From NCBI GenBank assembly GCA_050485785.1, contig JBJHCA010000026.1:1-38984 (forward strand): a stretch of DNA of 38,984 nucleotides, read 5' to 3'. A program made the position numbers and the translations under genes. This DNA is from JBJHCA01 sp050485785 (GTDB lineage Bacteria; Bacteroidota; Bacteroidia; Chitinophagales; Saprospiraceae). Under the pieces are notes generated by a model, which saw only the letters and a list, made by a program, of their open reading frames with translations, made no database searches and was not told where the DNA came from. The stretch's first letter is position 1. Every line of letters starts with the position of its first letter. Below, one piece after another: positions 26,457 through 35,506 of this stretch.

Positions 26457-27917
26457 ATGTATTCGAACGACTACGACGGTTTTCAGGATAACCTCAATAA
26501 CCTGATTGCACAGTTTGAAACCATGGCACAAAACGATGTGCCTCTTTTCTTCGACCTCGAAAGCTACCTTGCACTCATCGATTTTTACGAAGACAATCAG
26601 GATCACGACATGGCCCTGAGGGCAGCGGATTCCGGACTGTATCACCATGCTTTTTCTGCATTGCTCCACATTCGCAAAGCTCATATTCTTTACGATCTCA
26701 ATCGCATGGATGATGCCCTGGAAAGCCTTGACACCGCCTCCATTTTCGATCCCGGCGATCACGAAATCACCTTGCTGAAAGCTGAAATTTACGCTGGGAT
26801 GGGGCACCCTCAGCAGGCCTTCAGAATGCTGAAAAATGCCCTTAAAATGGCGGAAGCCGAAGAACGAAGTGACATTTTCCTGTGTATGGCAGAAATTGCC
26901 GAGGAAAATCAGAATATCGACAGAACTTTTGACTACCTGCGAAAGTCTATAATAGCCGATAACAGCAATTATCCGGCACTGGACAGAATCTGGCTCATCA
27001 CGGAAATGACCGGGCGCTATGCCGAAAGTGCTGAACTGCACGAGAGAGTAACACGCGAAGATCCCTACTCAGCCATGGCATGGTTCAACCTGGGTCATGC
27101 ACTGAATGGTATGCAGATGTACAAAAAAGCTGCCAGTGCATTTGAATATGCCTACCTGATTGATCCGCAGCTTGACTTTGCCTACCTTGAACGAGCCAAC
27201 TGCCTCAAATTGCTTGGAAGATTTCACGATGCCGGTATGTGCTTTCTGGATGCTGCACTCAATCATCGCGAGATGCGCGACAGCCATTTCCTGATGGCTT
27301 CCGATTGCTTTATTGAAGCCGGAGATTACAAACGCGCTAAAAAATATCAGCTCAAGGCCATAAAGCTCAATCCGGAAAATGATGCAGCCTTTTTCAGCCT
27401 GGCCACCACATGCCTGCATACCGGTAAATTCAAGGAAGCCATGAATGCCATTGGTAAAGCCATTTACCTGGAAGACAGCAATCCGGAATATTACCTCTTA
27501 AAAGGGCAATTATGGCAGGAACTCAACAATCCTGAGCAAGCTGAACAAGCCTTTAAGGAAGCACTGCAGCTGGCACCGGGAATGCTGGAAAACTGGGTTG
27601 AACTGATCGCCTTTTATATTGGGGAAGGCCGTTTGAACGAAGCTTCTGCCATGACAGAGGAAGCCATTACCTTTCACGAAGAAGCTGAGCTATACTTCAT
27701 TGACGCAGCTATTCAGTGGTCGCTGGGCAACAAGAACAGCTTTGTTTCATGCCTCTGGGATGCCGTGAATATGGATGAATCCCTTTTTGATATCATGTTC
27801 CACTATTTCCCCGAAATGGAACACAATGAAGAAGTACTGAGTATTCTTCAGCAATATATTCACGAGGCCGGCTATATTGAAGATATCCTCGATGATCTTG
27901 AGGATGCGGAAGGGTAA
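26457..27917 (+). CDS. Tetratricopeptide-repeat protein
   Basis: The 486-residue protein has no signal peptide or membrane segment. From about residue 50 to 440 it contains ten or so TPR units (for example AMAWFNLGHALNGMQMYKKA and AAFFSLATTCLHTGKFKEA), so it is a cytosolic scaffold of helical hairpins. The N-terminus and C-terminus are acidic (ending EDILDDLEDAEG). TPR arrays bind protein partners, which are unknown here. It is a single-gene unit between a divergent flippase and a convergent repeat-protein gene. Confidence 0.9.
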   Translation: MYSNDYDGFQDNLNNLIAQFETMAQNDVPLFFDLESYLALIDFYEDNQDHDMALRAADSGLYHHAFSALLHIRKAHILYDLNRMDDALESLDTASIFDPGDHEITLLKAEIYAGMGHPQQAFRMLKNALKMAEAEERSDIFLCMAEIAEENQNIDRTFDYLRKSIIADNSNYPALDRIWLITEMTGRYAESAELHERVTREDPYSAMAWFNLGHALNGMQMYKKAASAFEYAYLIDPQLDFAYLERANCLKLLGRFHDAGMCFLDAALNHREMRDSHFLMASDCFIEAGDYKRAKKYQLKAIKLNPENDAAFFSLATTCLHTGKFKEAMNAIGKAIYLEDSNPEYYLLKGQLWQELNNPEQAEQAFKEALQLAPGMLENWVELIAFYIGEGRLNEASAMTEEAITFHEEAELYFIDAAIQWSLGNKNSFVSCLWDAVNMDESLFDIMFHYFPEMEHNEEVLSILQQYIHEAGYIEDILDDLEDAEG

Positions 27918-28011
27918 TGCACCCAGCACCTGAAATCCTGATTTTTCGTAAGATTGTTGTTATCGTATTCCCGATGATTTGACCTGCCTTTCGGCCGGAC
28001 ATTAGGCATGT

Positions 28012-29496
28012 TTATTTTCGTCTTCCAAACAGCTTTCGCTTGGCCCATCCGCCAATGGCATTTCCTAAACCAACCGGAGCGGCAATTATCGATCCAATGG
28101 CAGCACTTCCTCCTCCGGCGATGTGGCCAATGGTTTCATTGCCGAAAAAGTTGCCCACAGATTGTCCGATCTTCACTGATTTGTCAATTACCACATCGTT
28201 AAGAGTGCGTGCTCTGCCTGACTCATCCGTTCCATAGAGGCCACTGTGTCTTGCATAATCGCTGTTGCTGGCCTTGTTAATAAGCGTTCCAACACCGTAT
28301 CCCCCTGCGAATGCAGCAGCCAGCTTTCCCAGTGTAGCAGCAGCAGCTCCTTTTGCTCCTAACGCCCCGCCTTTTGCCAGAGAACCCAGTTTTAGCCCGG
28401 CAGTACTCTTCCCGGTAACCAATGCCTTCAACCCTTTCATGCTGGGCAGGCTCATCTTGGCCATCAATCCTGCATCCCCGCCGGCTTTAAGCGAAGCCGG
28501 GATGGCTTTTAACAACCCCGGAACTGATTTTATGGCTCCAGGGATACCTTTCAGCGCTCCGGGGATGCCTTTCAAAGCACCAGGGATGCCTTTCAAAGCT
28601 CCGGGTATGCCCTTAAAAGCTCCGGGAACGGATTTCAGTAGGCCGGGGATGCCTTTCAAGGCTCCGGGGATGCCTTTCAAAGCACCAGGGATGCCTTTCA
28701 AAGCTCCGGGAACGGATTTCAGAAGACCGGGGATGCCTTTCAAAGCTCCTGGTATGCCTTTCAGCGCTCCGGGTATGCCTTTCAAAGCTCCTGGTATGCC
28801 CTTAAGAGCTCCGGGAACGGATTTCAGTAGGCCGGGGATGCCTTTCAAAGCTCCGGGGATTCCTTTCAAAGCTCCGGGTATGCCTTTCAGCGCTCCGGGA
28901 ACGGATTTCAAAAGGCCGGGGATGCCTTTCAAAGCTCCGGGGATGCCTTTCAAAGCTCCGGGAACGGATTTCAGAAGACCGGGGATGCCCTTCAGAGCTC
29001 CGGGGAAGCCTTTCAAAGCTCCGGGAACGGATTTTAGCGTTTGCAACATCTTGGGCAAGCTGGCTAGTAAACCAGTTCCTCCACCATAAGCTGCTATACC
29101 TCCTACTATTCTGTCCGGAAGGGACTTTTCTTTATCCATTGCATCACGAACTCCTCCGTAAAGGCTTACTCCTCCGGTAATTCCGCCCAGGCTATCAAGA
29201 ATCGGAGCAGGGGTTTTGGCTAGATTAATACCCAATTTGCCCGATTCAGCCAAATCTCCTCCAAAACCAAGTACATCAGCAATATTGCCGCTGTAATCTG
29301 ATAACACCCCTTGTTCATTTTCCTCTTTACGCTGTATCGTATTGACCGTATTACTTTGAACAGGCATTGATACACTGAACTGTAATGGTGGCGGTGAAGC
29401 ACTGATTAACCCATTGGATTGATGAAAGTACTGATGGGCAGATGCTTTTGAGTGTTCCTGTTTTTTTGATGCTGCTTGTTTGGATTTTAAAGTCAT
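28012..29496 (-). CDS. Heptad-repeat protein with low-complexity leader, function unknown
   Basis: The 494-residue protein lacks a Sec signal peptide. Residues 1-62 form a polar leader with SPPPLQF and IQRKEE. Residues 63-154 are Gly-rich and helix-like. Residues 155-336 are 26 tandem heptads of consensus K-G/S-I/V-P-G-A-L. Residues 337-494 are Gly/Ala-rich with hydrophobic stretches and end in the basic tail KRKLFGRRK. The repeat is hydrophobic and cationic with one proline and usually two glycines per seven residues, so membrane interaction is possible. The leader resembles that of the orphan protein at 9760-10866. No family is recognised. No TAnnTTTG element was found near the start. Confidence 0.8.
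   Translation of the reverse strand: MTLKSKQAASKKQEHSKASAHQYFHQSNGLISASPPPLQFSVSMPVQSNTVNTIQRKEENEQGVLSDYSGNIADVLGFGGDLAESGKLGINLAKTPAPILDSLGGITGGVSLYGGVRDAMDKEKSLPDRIVGGIAAYGGGTGLLASLPKMLQTLKSVPGALKGFPGALKGIPGLLKSVPGALKGIPGALKGIPGLLKSVPGALKGIPGALKGIPGALKGIPGLLKSVPGALKGIPGALKGIPGALKGIPGALKGIPGLLKSVPGALKGIPGALKGIPGALKGIPGLLKSVPGAFKGIPGALKGIPGALKGIPGALKGIPGAIKSVPGLLKAIPASLKAGGDAGLMAKMSLPSMKGLKALVTGKSTAGLKLGSLAKGGALGAKGAAAATLGKLAAAFAGGYGVGTLINKASNSDYARHSGLYGTDESGRARTLNDVVIDKSVKIGQSVGNFFGNETIGHIAGGGSAAIGSIIAAPVGLGNAIGGWAKRKLFGRRK
28489..29034 (-). repeat. 21-bp tandem repeat array (26 units)
   Basis: The array encodes heptads with a higher-order pattern: each block opens with KSVPGAL, continues with one to three KGIPGAL units, and usually closes with KGIPGLL. 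Six such blocks are visible. All units keep the frame, so copy-number changes would alter protein length without disrupting it. The opposite strand is also open across the array, a side effect of the repeat. Confidence 0.95.
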
Positions 29497-29866
29497 GGTC
29501 TTTGGGAATTCTTGGGATAATAGTATTTACCTTATTGGGTTGATCATGTAAACCTAGAAAAATCAAATTCAACTTCCTTGTGACAGACGAGTATACTTTG
29601 CAATGAAAGTTCAAAGATGCCTTTACCCGGAATTTGTGTTGATTGGCCATGAGCAGTTTTAGTAATAAATTGCTCTAAAATATATAACTGATGCACCATG
29701 ATTTCAGAGGTTTTCATTGGAATTTGGCATTGTTCTTCGATGCCTTCAACCTCACGAAGTTAGGGAGTTTAGGAATGCAATGCAAGTCCGATTTTGTTTT
29801 GAACAATAAAATTTCGGTATTTCCGGAATTGTGATTCCGATGGCATGTTTAATTTTTCAGCCACAC
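29497..29866. other. Intergenic region with no gene seen
   Basis: This 370-bp AT-rich stretch separates two minus-strand genes. No coding frame with recognisable content, strong terminator or TAnnTTTG element on the minus strand was found. It presumably holds the promoter of the heptad-repeat gene. Confidence 0.4.
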
Positions 29867-30448
29867 TCAAAGGATATAAAACGCCCTGAAGCTTAAGTAT
29901 CTGTGAAACATGGGAGCAAAAGATTTGTCTTTCATAATGTTGGCAATTGAATTGGCAGCCCGGGCTTCCACGCCAAACCGGTTGGTAAAAAACCAGCCGA
30001 GACCCAGATAAGCACTGCCGGCATTACTGTTCAGGTTGAGCTCGGATTCAAAGCCATTGATGTCGGTATACTGGCTGCGCACAAGCCGCCCGTAAGTGAC
30101 GCCTGCTTTGGCAACAAAACTCCCTTCGCGGAAAACCACGCCCACGGGCACATCGGCATAGGCCATATAATACCGCTCGGGACTGGCCATTACTAAATCC
30201 GAACCTCTGTCGCGGGCTCCTTTTTCACTGTACAGCAACTCTAAGCTGATACCCCATCGCTGACTCAGCCACACTTTGCCGACGAGGCCGACATTAAATC
30301 CAAACTTGTCGTAGCCTACCATGCCGTCTCCGTCAATCTGAGCGGCATTGATACCGGCCACAAACCCGGCATTAAACGTGTTTTGGCCCGAAACGGAAGC
30401 TGTAAAAAACAGTAATACCGGGAGAATAAAAACAAAATGCCGTATCAT
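29867..30448 (-). CDS. Outer-membrane beta-barrel protein
   Basis: The 193-residue protein has a signal peptide (about 1-21, ending VSGQ) followed by alternating amphipathic beta-strands typical of the small PorT-like/OMP_b-brl families: FNAGFVAGINAAQIDGDG, ISLELLYSEKGA and a C-terminal strand ending in FRAFYIL. It probably sits in the outer membrane. The ligand or role is unknown. A -7 element lies about 20 bp upstream of the ATG. Confidence 0.87.
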   Translation of the reverse strand: MIRHFVFILPVLLFFTASVSGQNTFNAGFVAGINAAQIDGDGMVGYDKFGFNVGLVGKVWLSQRWGISLELLYSEKGARDRGSDLVMASPERYYMAYADVPVGVVFREGSFVAKAGVTYGRLVRSQYTDINGFESELNLNSNAGSAYLGLGWFFTNRFGVEARAANSIANIMKDKSFAPMFHRYLSFRAFYIL

Positions 30449-30468
30449 ATCATATTCAGGTTAAATGC

Positions 30469-30476
30469 CAAATATA
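30469..30476 (-). promoter_or_regulatory. -7 element for the beta-barrel gene
   Basis: The minus strand reads TATATTTG, matching TAnnTTTG, 20 bp upstream of the ATG at 30448. Confidence 0.5.
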
Positions 30477-30574
30477 AGACAACATTGCGGCATTAGTAAG
30501 CGGGGACATTGCCAATTGGGGGTTTTTGCTATTTTTACCGTCAATGCTTCGCGAAGCGAAGCCCACAAAATGAC

Positions 30575-30877
30575 ATGAAAAATAAAAAAAAGTTGCTTAC
30601 TCAGCTTGAAACAGTTATCCGTGAAGGAGGCTATACTTTGCGCTATGAAAAAGGGCATTTCAGGGCCGGATATTGTACGCTGGAACAGGAACGGATAGTG
30701 CTTGTCAATCAATTTCTCGATTTGCCTGCAAGGTGTGACTGCCTGCTGAGCCTTTTACCCGGTTTAAACTTTGACCGGGCTGTTATGGGTGCGGAAGCCA
30801 GAGGCCTGCTAGATAGCCTGATGCACGAACTGGAGCTGACGAAACATTCACTGTTTAATCCCGGAGGCGGAACATGA
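30575..30877 (+). CDS. Conserved-looking small hypothetical protein
   Basis: From the ATG at 30575 the protein has 100 residues. An upstream in-frame start at 30509 would add a Cys- and aromatic-rich stretch out of character with the rest and is rejected. The start is very basic (MKNKKK). The body contains GGYTLRYEKGHFRAGYC and ERIVLVNQFLDLPARCDCLLSLLP. No domain is recognised. The stop overlaps the ATG of the metallo-hydrolase gene (ATGA), so the two are translationally coupled and may act together. Confidence 0.75.
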   Translation: MKNKKKLLTQLETVIREGGYTLRYEKGHFRAGYCTLEQERIVLVNQFLDLPARCDCLLSLLPGLNFDRAVMGAEARGLLDSLMHELELTKHSLFNPGGGT

Positions 30878-31653
30878 AGCTGAAAGCCACATTTCTAGGC
30901 ACAGGAACCTCACAGGGCGTACCCGTTATCGGATGCAAATGCCTTGTTTGCCGATCTGAAGATGCCAGAGACAAACGCCTGCGAACCTCACTCATGCTGG
31001 AAATACCAGGTGATAATCCTTACCGCATTGTATTTGATACCGGCACGGACTTTCGTCAGCAAATGCTCGCCAATGATATTGATCATGTGGATGCATTGGT
31101 GTTTACTCACGAACACAATGACCATACCGCCGGACTGGATGATGTGCGTCCCTTTAATTTCAGACAGAATTCAGATATGCCCGTGTTTGCTTCGCCGGAG
31201 GTTCAAAGTGCACTCAGGTCCAGGTTTGACTATATCTTCAATGGCCATAAATACCCGGGACTGCCGAGGATTGAGCTACATACCATAGAAGCAGATTACC
31301 CCTTTATGGCAGGGCCTTTGGAGCTGTATCCCATTCGGGTGTTTCACGGGAAAATGCCCGTACTGGGGTTCCGCACCGGGGATTTTACCTACATAACGGA
31401 TGCCAAGTTTATCCCGGAATCAAGTCTGGAACAAATCAAAGGCAGTAAAATTCTGGTGTTGAATGCGCTTCATCACAAAGATCACTACAGCCACCTGAGC
31501 GTGGATGAAGCCCTGGAAATTATCGCGAAAATTGGGCCTGAACAAGCCTATCTCACTCATATCAGCCACTCAATGGGTTTACATGAGGAAGTACAGAAAA
31601 CACTGCCCGATAACATTTTTCTGGCTTATGACAATCTTACGATTGAAATTTAA
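30874..31653 (+). CDS. PhnP-like metallo-beta-lactamase-fold hydrolase
   Basis: The 259-residue protein opens with LGTGTSQGVPVIGCKCLVC, which combines the PhnP-type glycine-rich start with a Cys zinc site. THEHNDHTAGLDD near residues 76-88 is the metal-binding motif, with further ligands in TDAK and near the C-terminal THISHSMG. PhnP relatives hydrolyse cyclic phosphodiesters such as ribosyl cyclic phosphate. No phosphonate-use genes are nearby, so the substrate here is uncertain. It is coupled to the small upstream gene. Confidence 0.9.
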   Translation: MKLKATFLGTGTSQGVPVIGCKCLVCRSEDARDKRLRTSLMLEIPGDNPYRIVFDTGTDFRQQMLANDIDHVDALVFTHEHNDHTAGLDDVRPFNFRQNSDMPVFASPEVQSALRSRFDYIFNGHKYPGLPRIELHTIEADYPFMAGPLELYPIRVFHGKMPVLGFRTGDFTYITDAKFIPESSLEQIKGSKILVLNALHHKDHYSHLSVDEALEIIAKIGPEQAYLTHISHSMGLHEEVQKTLPDNIFLAYDNLTIEI

Positions 31654-31713
31654 GCTTATTCTATTACATCTTTTTTCACATCCACCCGGTGTTAACGGTT
31701 TTTGATTACCATT

Positions 31714-33381
31714 CTATTTTACCACCCCCAATTTCCCCCTGTACACATAGCCGTAATCGCTATAAAAGACCAGCATATACATGCCGCCCGGCAGTGTATT
31801 TGTGTTTATTTGCAGTTCATGAGCGGTGGGGCTGTCCATTTGATGAGCCGCTATTGATTCTTGCCGCAGCAGACGGCCTTGCAGGTCGTAGAGCGCCAGC
31901 CTGCCCGGGCCGGGTATTTGCACCGTAGCCATGGAATGAGTTGGGTTTGGGTAGATGGTTAAATTGCCCATTTCTGATTCCAATACATCTTGTACGCTTA
32001 CTATGCTGTCTGTTTTGCAGTAGTTGTATGGGAGACCCAGGGTATCGCAGGGGCTGCCCTCCAGTGCGCCCAGGCAGTAGTTGGGAAAGTTGGGAATGGT
32101 GCGGAAGTTTCGCACCGGTAAAGCTAAACCATCTTGCTCAAACCCACTGGCAAGCCCGGCAGAGTCGGGATGGTGTATGACATTTAAACCCATAGAACTG
32201 CTGCCATTGGCAAAGTATATTTTGCCGTCGGGGGCTAAAATTGCATTGCCCGATATCGTCACAAAATTTGGATTCAATTGATAGGTATCTACCTGACCTA
32301 CTTGAATTTCAGTATCAAATATATTGTCTGCTTCCAAATCGTATTGATATACCTGAAATACATTGCTCACATATAAATACCGGTTGTTGGGTGATATGGC
32401 ACATCCATTGCCAAGTCCTAACTGTGGTCCTTGCGCTTGCTGCACATTACTCAATGCACCGGTACACCGGTCAAAGTCCATAATGACCAATCTAAATGGT
32501 TCAATATAAGATGGAGAGGCTGTTAATATAAGTCTAGATCCATCCTGATTATAGCAAAATTGGCCTGAACCGTAACTATAAACCGGAAAGTCAAATGCAT
32601 GAAACTGTTGATATTCTAAGCCATTTGGAGTTAGTAAATACTGATGGTAACCCAACATATACTCCAAATTTTCTGCTACTCGCCCAAACATCAGCCACCA
32701 ATCCCGGCCATTGGCATGCCGAACCGCTGACAAGCCTCCGGGTGTCAGCCGGTCTCCATCTAATATTGTCTGATTCGAGTACAGCACTTCCAGTCCATCT
32801 TCAGTTTGCTTAAGGCGATGTGTATATATTTTATCAGAGATCACTTTCCCAATAGACAAATACGATTCAGAGACTGTGGTGGTTAGTATAATATATTCAT
32901 CCACTGTTTCAGGTATTGGCAAGGCTATACTGCTTTGTCTTACGGGGAGGCCATTATTGATCGCATGGCCTCCCCAAAACAGTTGTCTTACAAAGGTATC
33001 GTTCAATGAATCGCCCCCCACAGGTATATTATTCTCAAAATCTCTGATCTGAAACCCATTGTAATAAAACAACTTCTCTCCGGCTTCAGAACTCATTACG
33101 ATGCCGGTAAAATTAAATAACCAACGAAAATGATTTGTGGAATCATTGACCCAGTCTCCCATAACGATACCGGTTTCATCAAACTTGATATCAATTAACC
33201 CATACCCTCCTTGCGGATTAAATATTGGTCCATTATCACCTAACATCCAGTTAAAATCTCTTTTTTGGGCAAAGACCAGCAAATTCAATGTCATAAAAAA
33301 TAGCATTGAAACAAACTTAAAGTGCGACACCCCAACTTTGTATTTAAGATGAACAAAATGTGTACTTCCGGTTATTTGCAT
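31714..33381 (-). CDS. Secreted protein with T9SS type A sorting domain
   Basis: The 555-residue protein has a hydrophobic signal near residues 20-39 (ending FAQ), preceded by a longer basic stretch; an internal ATG at residue 26 is an alternative start. The body (about 45-450) resembles a beta-propeller-like or repeated beta-sheet protein (GNGCAISPNNRYLYVSN, AILAPDGKIYFANG). The C-terminus (about 475-555) is a type A sorting domain: LTIYPNPTHSMATV, LYDLQGRLL and PGGMYMLVFYS. It is predicted to be exported by the T9SS and anchored or released at the cell surface. A detached copy of its last 50 residues lies at 33646-33810. Confidence 0.9.
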   Translation of the reverse strand: MQITGSTHFVHLKYKVGVSHFKFVSMLFFMTLNLLVFAQKRDFNWMLGDNGPIFNPQGGYGLIDIKFDETGIVMGDWVNDSTNHFRWLFNFTGIVMSSEAGEKLFYYNGFQIRDFENNIPVGGDSLNDTFVRQLFWGGHAINNGLPVRQSSIALPIPETVDEYIILTTTVSESYLSIGKVISDKIYTHRLKQTEDGLEVLYSNQTILDGDRLTPGGLSAVRHANGRDWWLMFGRVAENLEYMLGYHQYLLTPNGLEYQQFHAFDFPVYSYGSGQFCYNQDGSRLILTASPSYIEPFRLVIMDFDRCTGALSNVQQAQGPQLGLGNGCAISPNNRYLYVSNVFQVYQYDLEADNIFDTEIQVGQVDTYQLNPNFVTISGNAILAPDGKIYFANGSSSMGLNVIHHPDSAGLASGFEQDGLALPVRNFRTIPNFPNYCLGALEGSPCDTLGLPYNYCKTDSIVSVQDVLESEMGNLTIYPNPTHSMATVQIPGPGRLALYDLQGRLLRQESIAAHQMDSPTAHELQINTNTLPGGMYMLVFYSDYGYVYRGKLGVVK

Positions 33382-33460
33382 AGGTTAAGCTTCATGGGAA
33401 TTAGAAAAAAAGCACAACTGGAAAGCCCTTATCATCTGGTATATTCAAACAAATATTGCC

Positions 33461-33468
33461 CAAACATA
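33461..33468 (-). promoter_or_regulatory. -7 element for the type A secreted protein gene
   Basis: The minus strand reads TATGTTTG, matching TAnnTTTG, about 80 bp upstream of the ATG at 33381. Confidence 0.45.
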
Positions 33469-33645
33469 AGCTAAATTTATTAAGTCGACATGTCGCGCTT
33501 TGACATTTGAACCAAATTTAAAACTAATTTCTTGTGAAAAATCTTTGTGTTATTTTAACTCGCACCTGCCACTATGCTAAAGATGCCCGGAGGGCATTTG
33601 AAAAATCTGCTATACATAACAGTAAAAATCTATGAATTCGCTTGC

Positions 33646-33810
33646 TTACTTCATCACCCCCATTTTCCCCCTGTACACATAGCCATCTTCGCTATAAAAG
33701 ACAAGCATATACATGCCGCCCGACAGTGTATTTGTGTTTATTTTCAGTTCATGTGCGGTGGAGCTGTCCATTTGATGAGCCGCTATTGTTTCTTGCCGCA
33801 ATAGATTCAT
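33646..33810 (-). pseudogene. Detached T9SS type A sorting-domain fragment
   Basis: The 54-codon frame (MNLLRQETIAAHQMD to KMGVMK) matches the last 50 or so residues of the 31714-33381 product with only a few substitutions. The nucleotide match of 33652-33804 to 31720-31872 is about 92 percent by my count. It lacks a signal peptide and the rest of a cargo protein. It is probably a remnant of a duplicated gene, with the sequence upstream of it unrelated to the intact gene. Confidence 0.85.
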
Positions 33811-34049
33811 GGCTGAGGAAAGATTCGTAACAAGCGCAATTTAATGGATATTTGTCATTCTGAATAATCATTCTCAATTAATATTATTGTTATTTTACAT
33901 ATATGTCGCTATTGGAAATTACAACCGAATTTCTATTGATTTTCAGTAGCAAGTTAGTTTTGGGTCGGTGTATGGAGGTATATGCAGTAAAATGCTATTG
34001 ATTCCATGAAACAGCTATTTTTGCATCCTTCATCTATATCACCTTGTAA
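33811..34049. other. Intergenic region upstream of the RsmF-like gene
   Basis: No gene is seen. The only recognised signal is the -7 element at 34016-34023. Together with 33382-33645 and the sorting-domain fragment it makes a 668-bp stretch without an intact gene. Confidence 0.4.
34016..34023 (+). promoter_or_regulatory. -7 element for the RsmF-like gene
   Basis: TATTTTTG matches TAnnTTTG. It lies 26 bp before the TTG start codon at 34050, which supports that start. Confidence 0.55.
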
Positions 34050-35450
34050 TTGAAAAATCCAGCTACTAATATTTTTCCGGTCGAATTGGAGGAAGGCTTG
34101 AAGAAAATTCCGGGCTTAGACAGTAAGGCATTGTTAGAGGCTATATCTTCGGAAAATGCACCGGTATCAATCCGGTACAACCGGTCAAAAATGCTGCCGG
34201 AACCATTACCAGCACAAAAAGTACCGTGGTGCAGCACCGGATATTATGTACAGGAGGTGCGCAAATTTATAACCGATCCCTTTTGGCATGCGGGTGCGTA
34301 TTACGTTCAGGAAGCATCATCGATGCTGCTGTGGGCTGTATTGGATGGGCTGTACAAAAGCAAACCGGCATTAGTACTTGATTTATGTGCTGCCCCGGGT
34401 GGAAAATCCACGCTTATAAGTGACTGGCTGAATGAAAAAGGAGTTTTAGTCTCTAACGAAATCATCCCGAAGCGATATAGTATACTGGAAGAAAATATGA
34501 CCCGATGGGGACAAGGTTTCAATGTTTTAACCAATACAAAAGTGGAAACCTTTTCCCGAAACGGTATTCAATTTGATCTGGTAGTTGTAGATGCACCTTG
34601 CTCCGGTGAAGGTCTTTTCAGAAAAGACCCTAAAGCCATTCAGGAATGGACCCCGGACAGCAATCTAAAATGCAGCATTCGGCAAAAAGTCATTCTGGAC
34701 AATGCATGGCAGGCATTAAAACCGGGAGGTCACATCATATACAGCACCTGCACTTACAATACGCTTGAAAATGAAGATGTCCTAAACTACATGATAGAAA
34801 AGTTCGGGGCTGAAATTGTGACTCCGGAATTGCCGGATAACTGGGGCTTTGTAAAAAGTGAACTAAAAACAGGTCATGCTTATAGGGCGTACCCTCATTT
34901 AGTAAAGGGCGAAGGATTTTTTACAGGGGTATTGCAAAAACCTGTAAACAGCTTACCCCACAACATTACCAATCGCAATAATCGGGCCTCCTACCGGTTT
35001 TTCTACCCGATTGCTATTTCCGGAAAAAAAAATGCTATACCAAAAGAAGAGAAAGACCTTACTAAACCATTTGAAAACTGGGATTTTTATCAAAACAGAG
35101 ATACCATATTTACTTTTCCTTCTGAATGGAAAGATATATTTCAGATCCTGAATGACTCAGTGCCTGTGAAGTGGGCAGGTGTGCCTGTAATGAATGTCAA
35201 TAGGTTGCAAAAACAACCTCATATTGGGCTGGCATTGAACTATAAAAGCTCAGGTGAGTTTGAAAAGGTAGAATTTAGTTTGGAGGATGCACTGAGCTAT
35301 TTGCGCGGCCAGGCATTGCCATTTTCAGGAGGTACGAAGGCAGGTTATCTGCAAGTGGCGTTTAAAGGGCGGCCTCTTGGCTGGGTAAAAAATGCGGGGA
35401 AACGGCTGAATAATTTGTACCCGAAAGCCTGGAGAATTAAACACTATTAA
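34050..35450 (+). CDS. RsmF-like rRNA (cytosine-5) methyltransferase
   Basis: The 466-residue protein belongs to the NOL1/NOP2/Sun family of SAM-dependent m5C methyltransferases. The SAM-binding motif LDLCAAPGGKST lies near residue 110. The two catalytic cysteine motifs are DAPCSGEG (near 186) and STCTYNTLENE (near 232). The C-terminal third (GKKNAIPKEEK to the end) is a PUA-like RsmF tail that helps hold RNA. The start is TTG at 34050: a TAA stop lies directly upstream in frame and the first ATG would remove conserved N-terminal sequence (APVSIRYN). The precise rRNA position cannot be told. Confidence 0.92.
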   Translation: MKNPATNIFPVELEEGLKKIPGLDSKALLEAISSENAPVSIRYNRSKMLPEPLPAQKVPWCSTGYYVQEVRKFITDPFWHAGAYYVQEASSMLLWAVLDGLYKSKPALVLDLCAAPGGKSTLISDWLNEKGVLVSNEIIPKRYSILEENMTRWGQGFNVLTNTKVETFSRNGIQFDLVVVDAPCSGEGLFRKDPKAIQEWTPDSNLKCSIRQKVILDNAWQALKPGGHIIYSTCTYNTLENEDVLNYMIEKFGAEIVTPELPDNWGFVKSELKTGHAYRAYPHLVKGEGFFTGVLQKPVNSLPHNITNRNNRASYRFFYPIAISGKKNAIPKEEKDLTKPFENWDFYQNRDTIFTFPSEWKDIFQILNDSVPVKWAGVPVMNVNRLQKQPHIGLALNYKSSGEFEKVEFSLEDALSYLRGQALPFSGGTKAGYLQVAFKGRPLGWVKNAGKRLNNLYPKAWRIKHY

Positions 35451-35478
35451 AAAGGCCCTGAATAAATTCAGAGCCTTT
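35451..35478. terminator. Bidirectional terminator between the RsmF-like gene and rny
   Basis: aaaggccctgaa (35451-35462) and ttcagagccttt (35467-35478) form a 12-bp stem with one mismatch and a taaa loop. It lies 1 bp after the methyltransferase stop and 28 bp after the rny stop on the other strand. The A-rich and T-rich arm ends suit termination in both directions. Confidence 0.7.
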
Positions 35479-35506
35479 CCCATTTTAAACCAATTATTTC
35501 GGGCTG

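Noticed and set aside
28489..29034. CRISPR array
   Set aside because: The 21-bp units are contiguous with no spacers and keep a coding frame.
28265..29089. 274-codon plus-strand frame with PGMPFKA-type repeats
   Set aside because: It is the antisense shadow of the 21-bp repeat array; the minus-strand protein has the sensible leader and tail.
30509..30574. Upstream extension of the small gene before the PhnP-like hydrolase
   Set aside because: The added residues are Cys- and aromatic-rich and overlap a palindromic promoter-like stretch; ATG at 30575 is more plausible.
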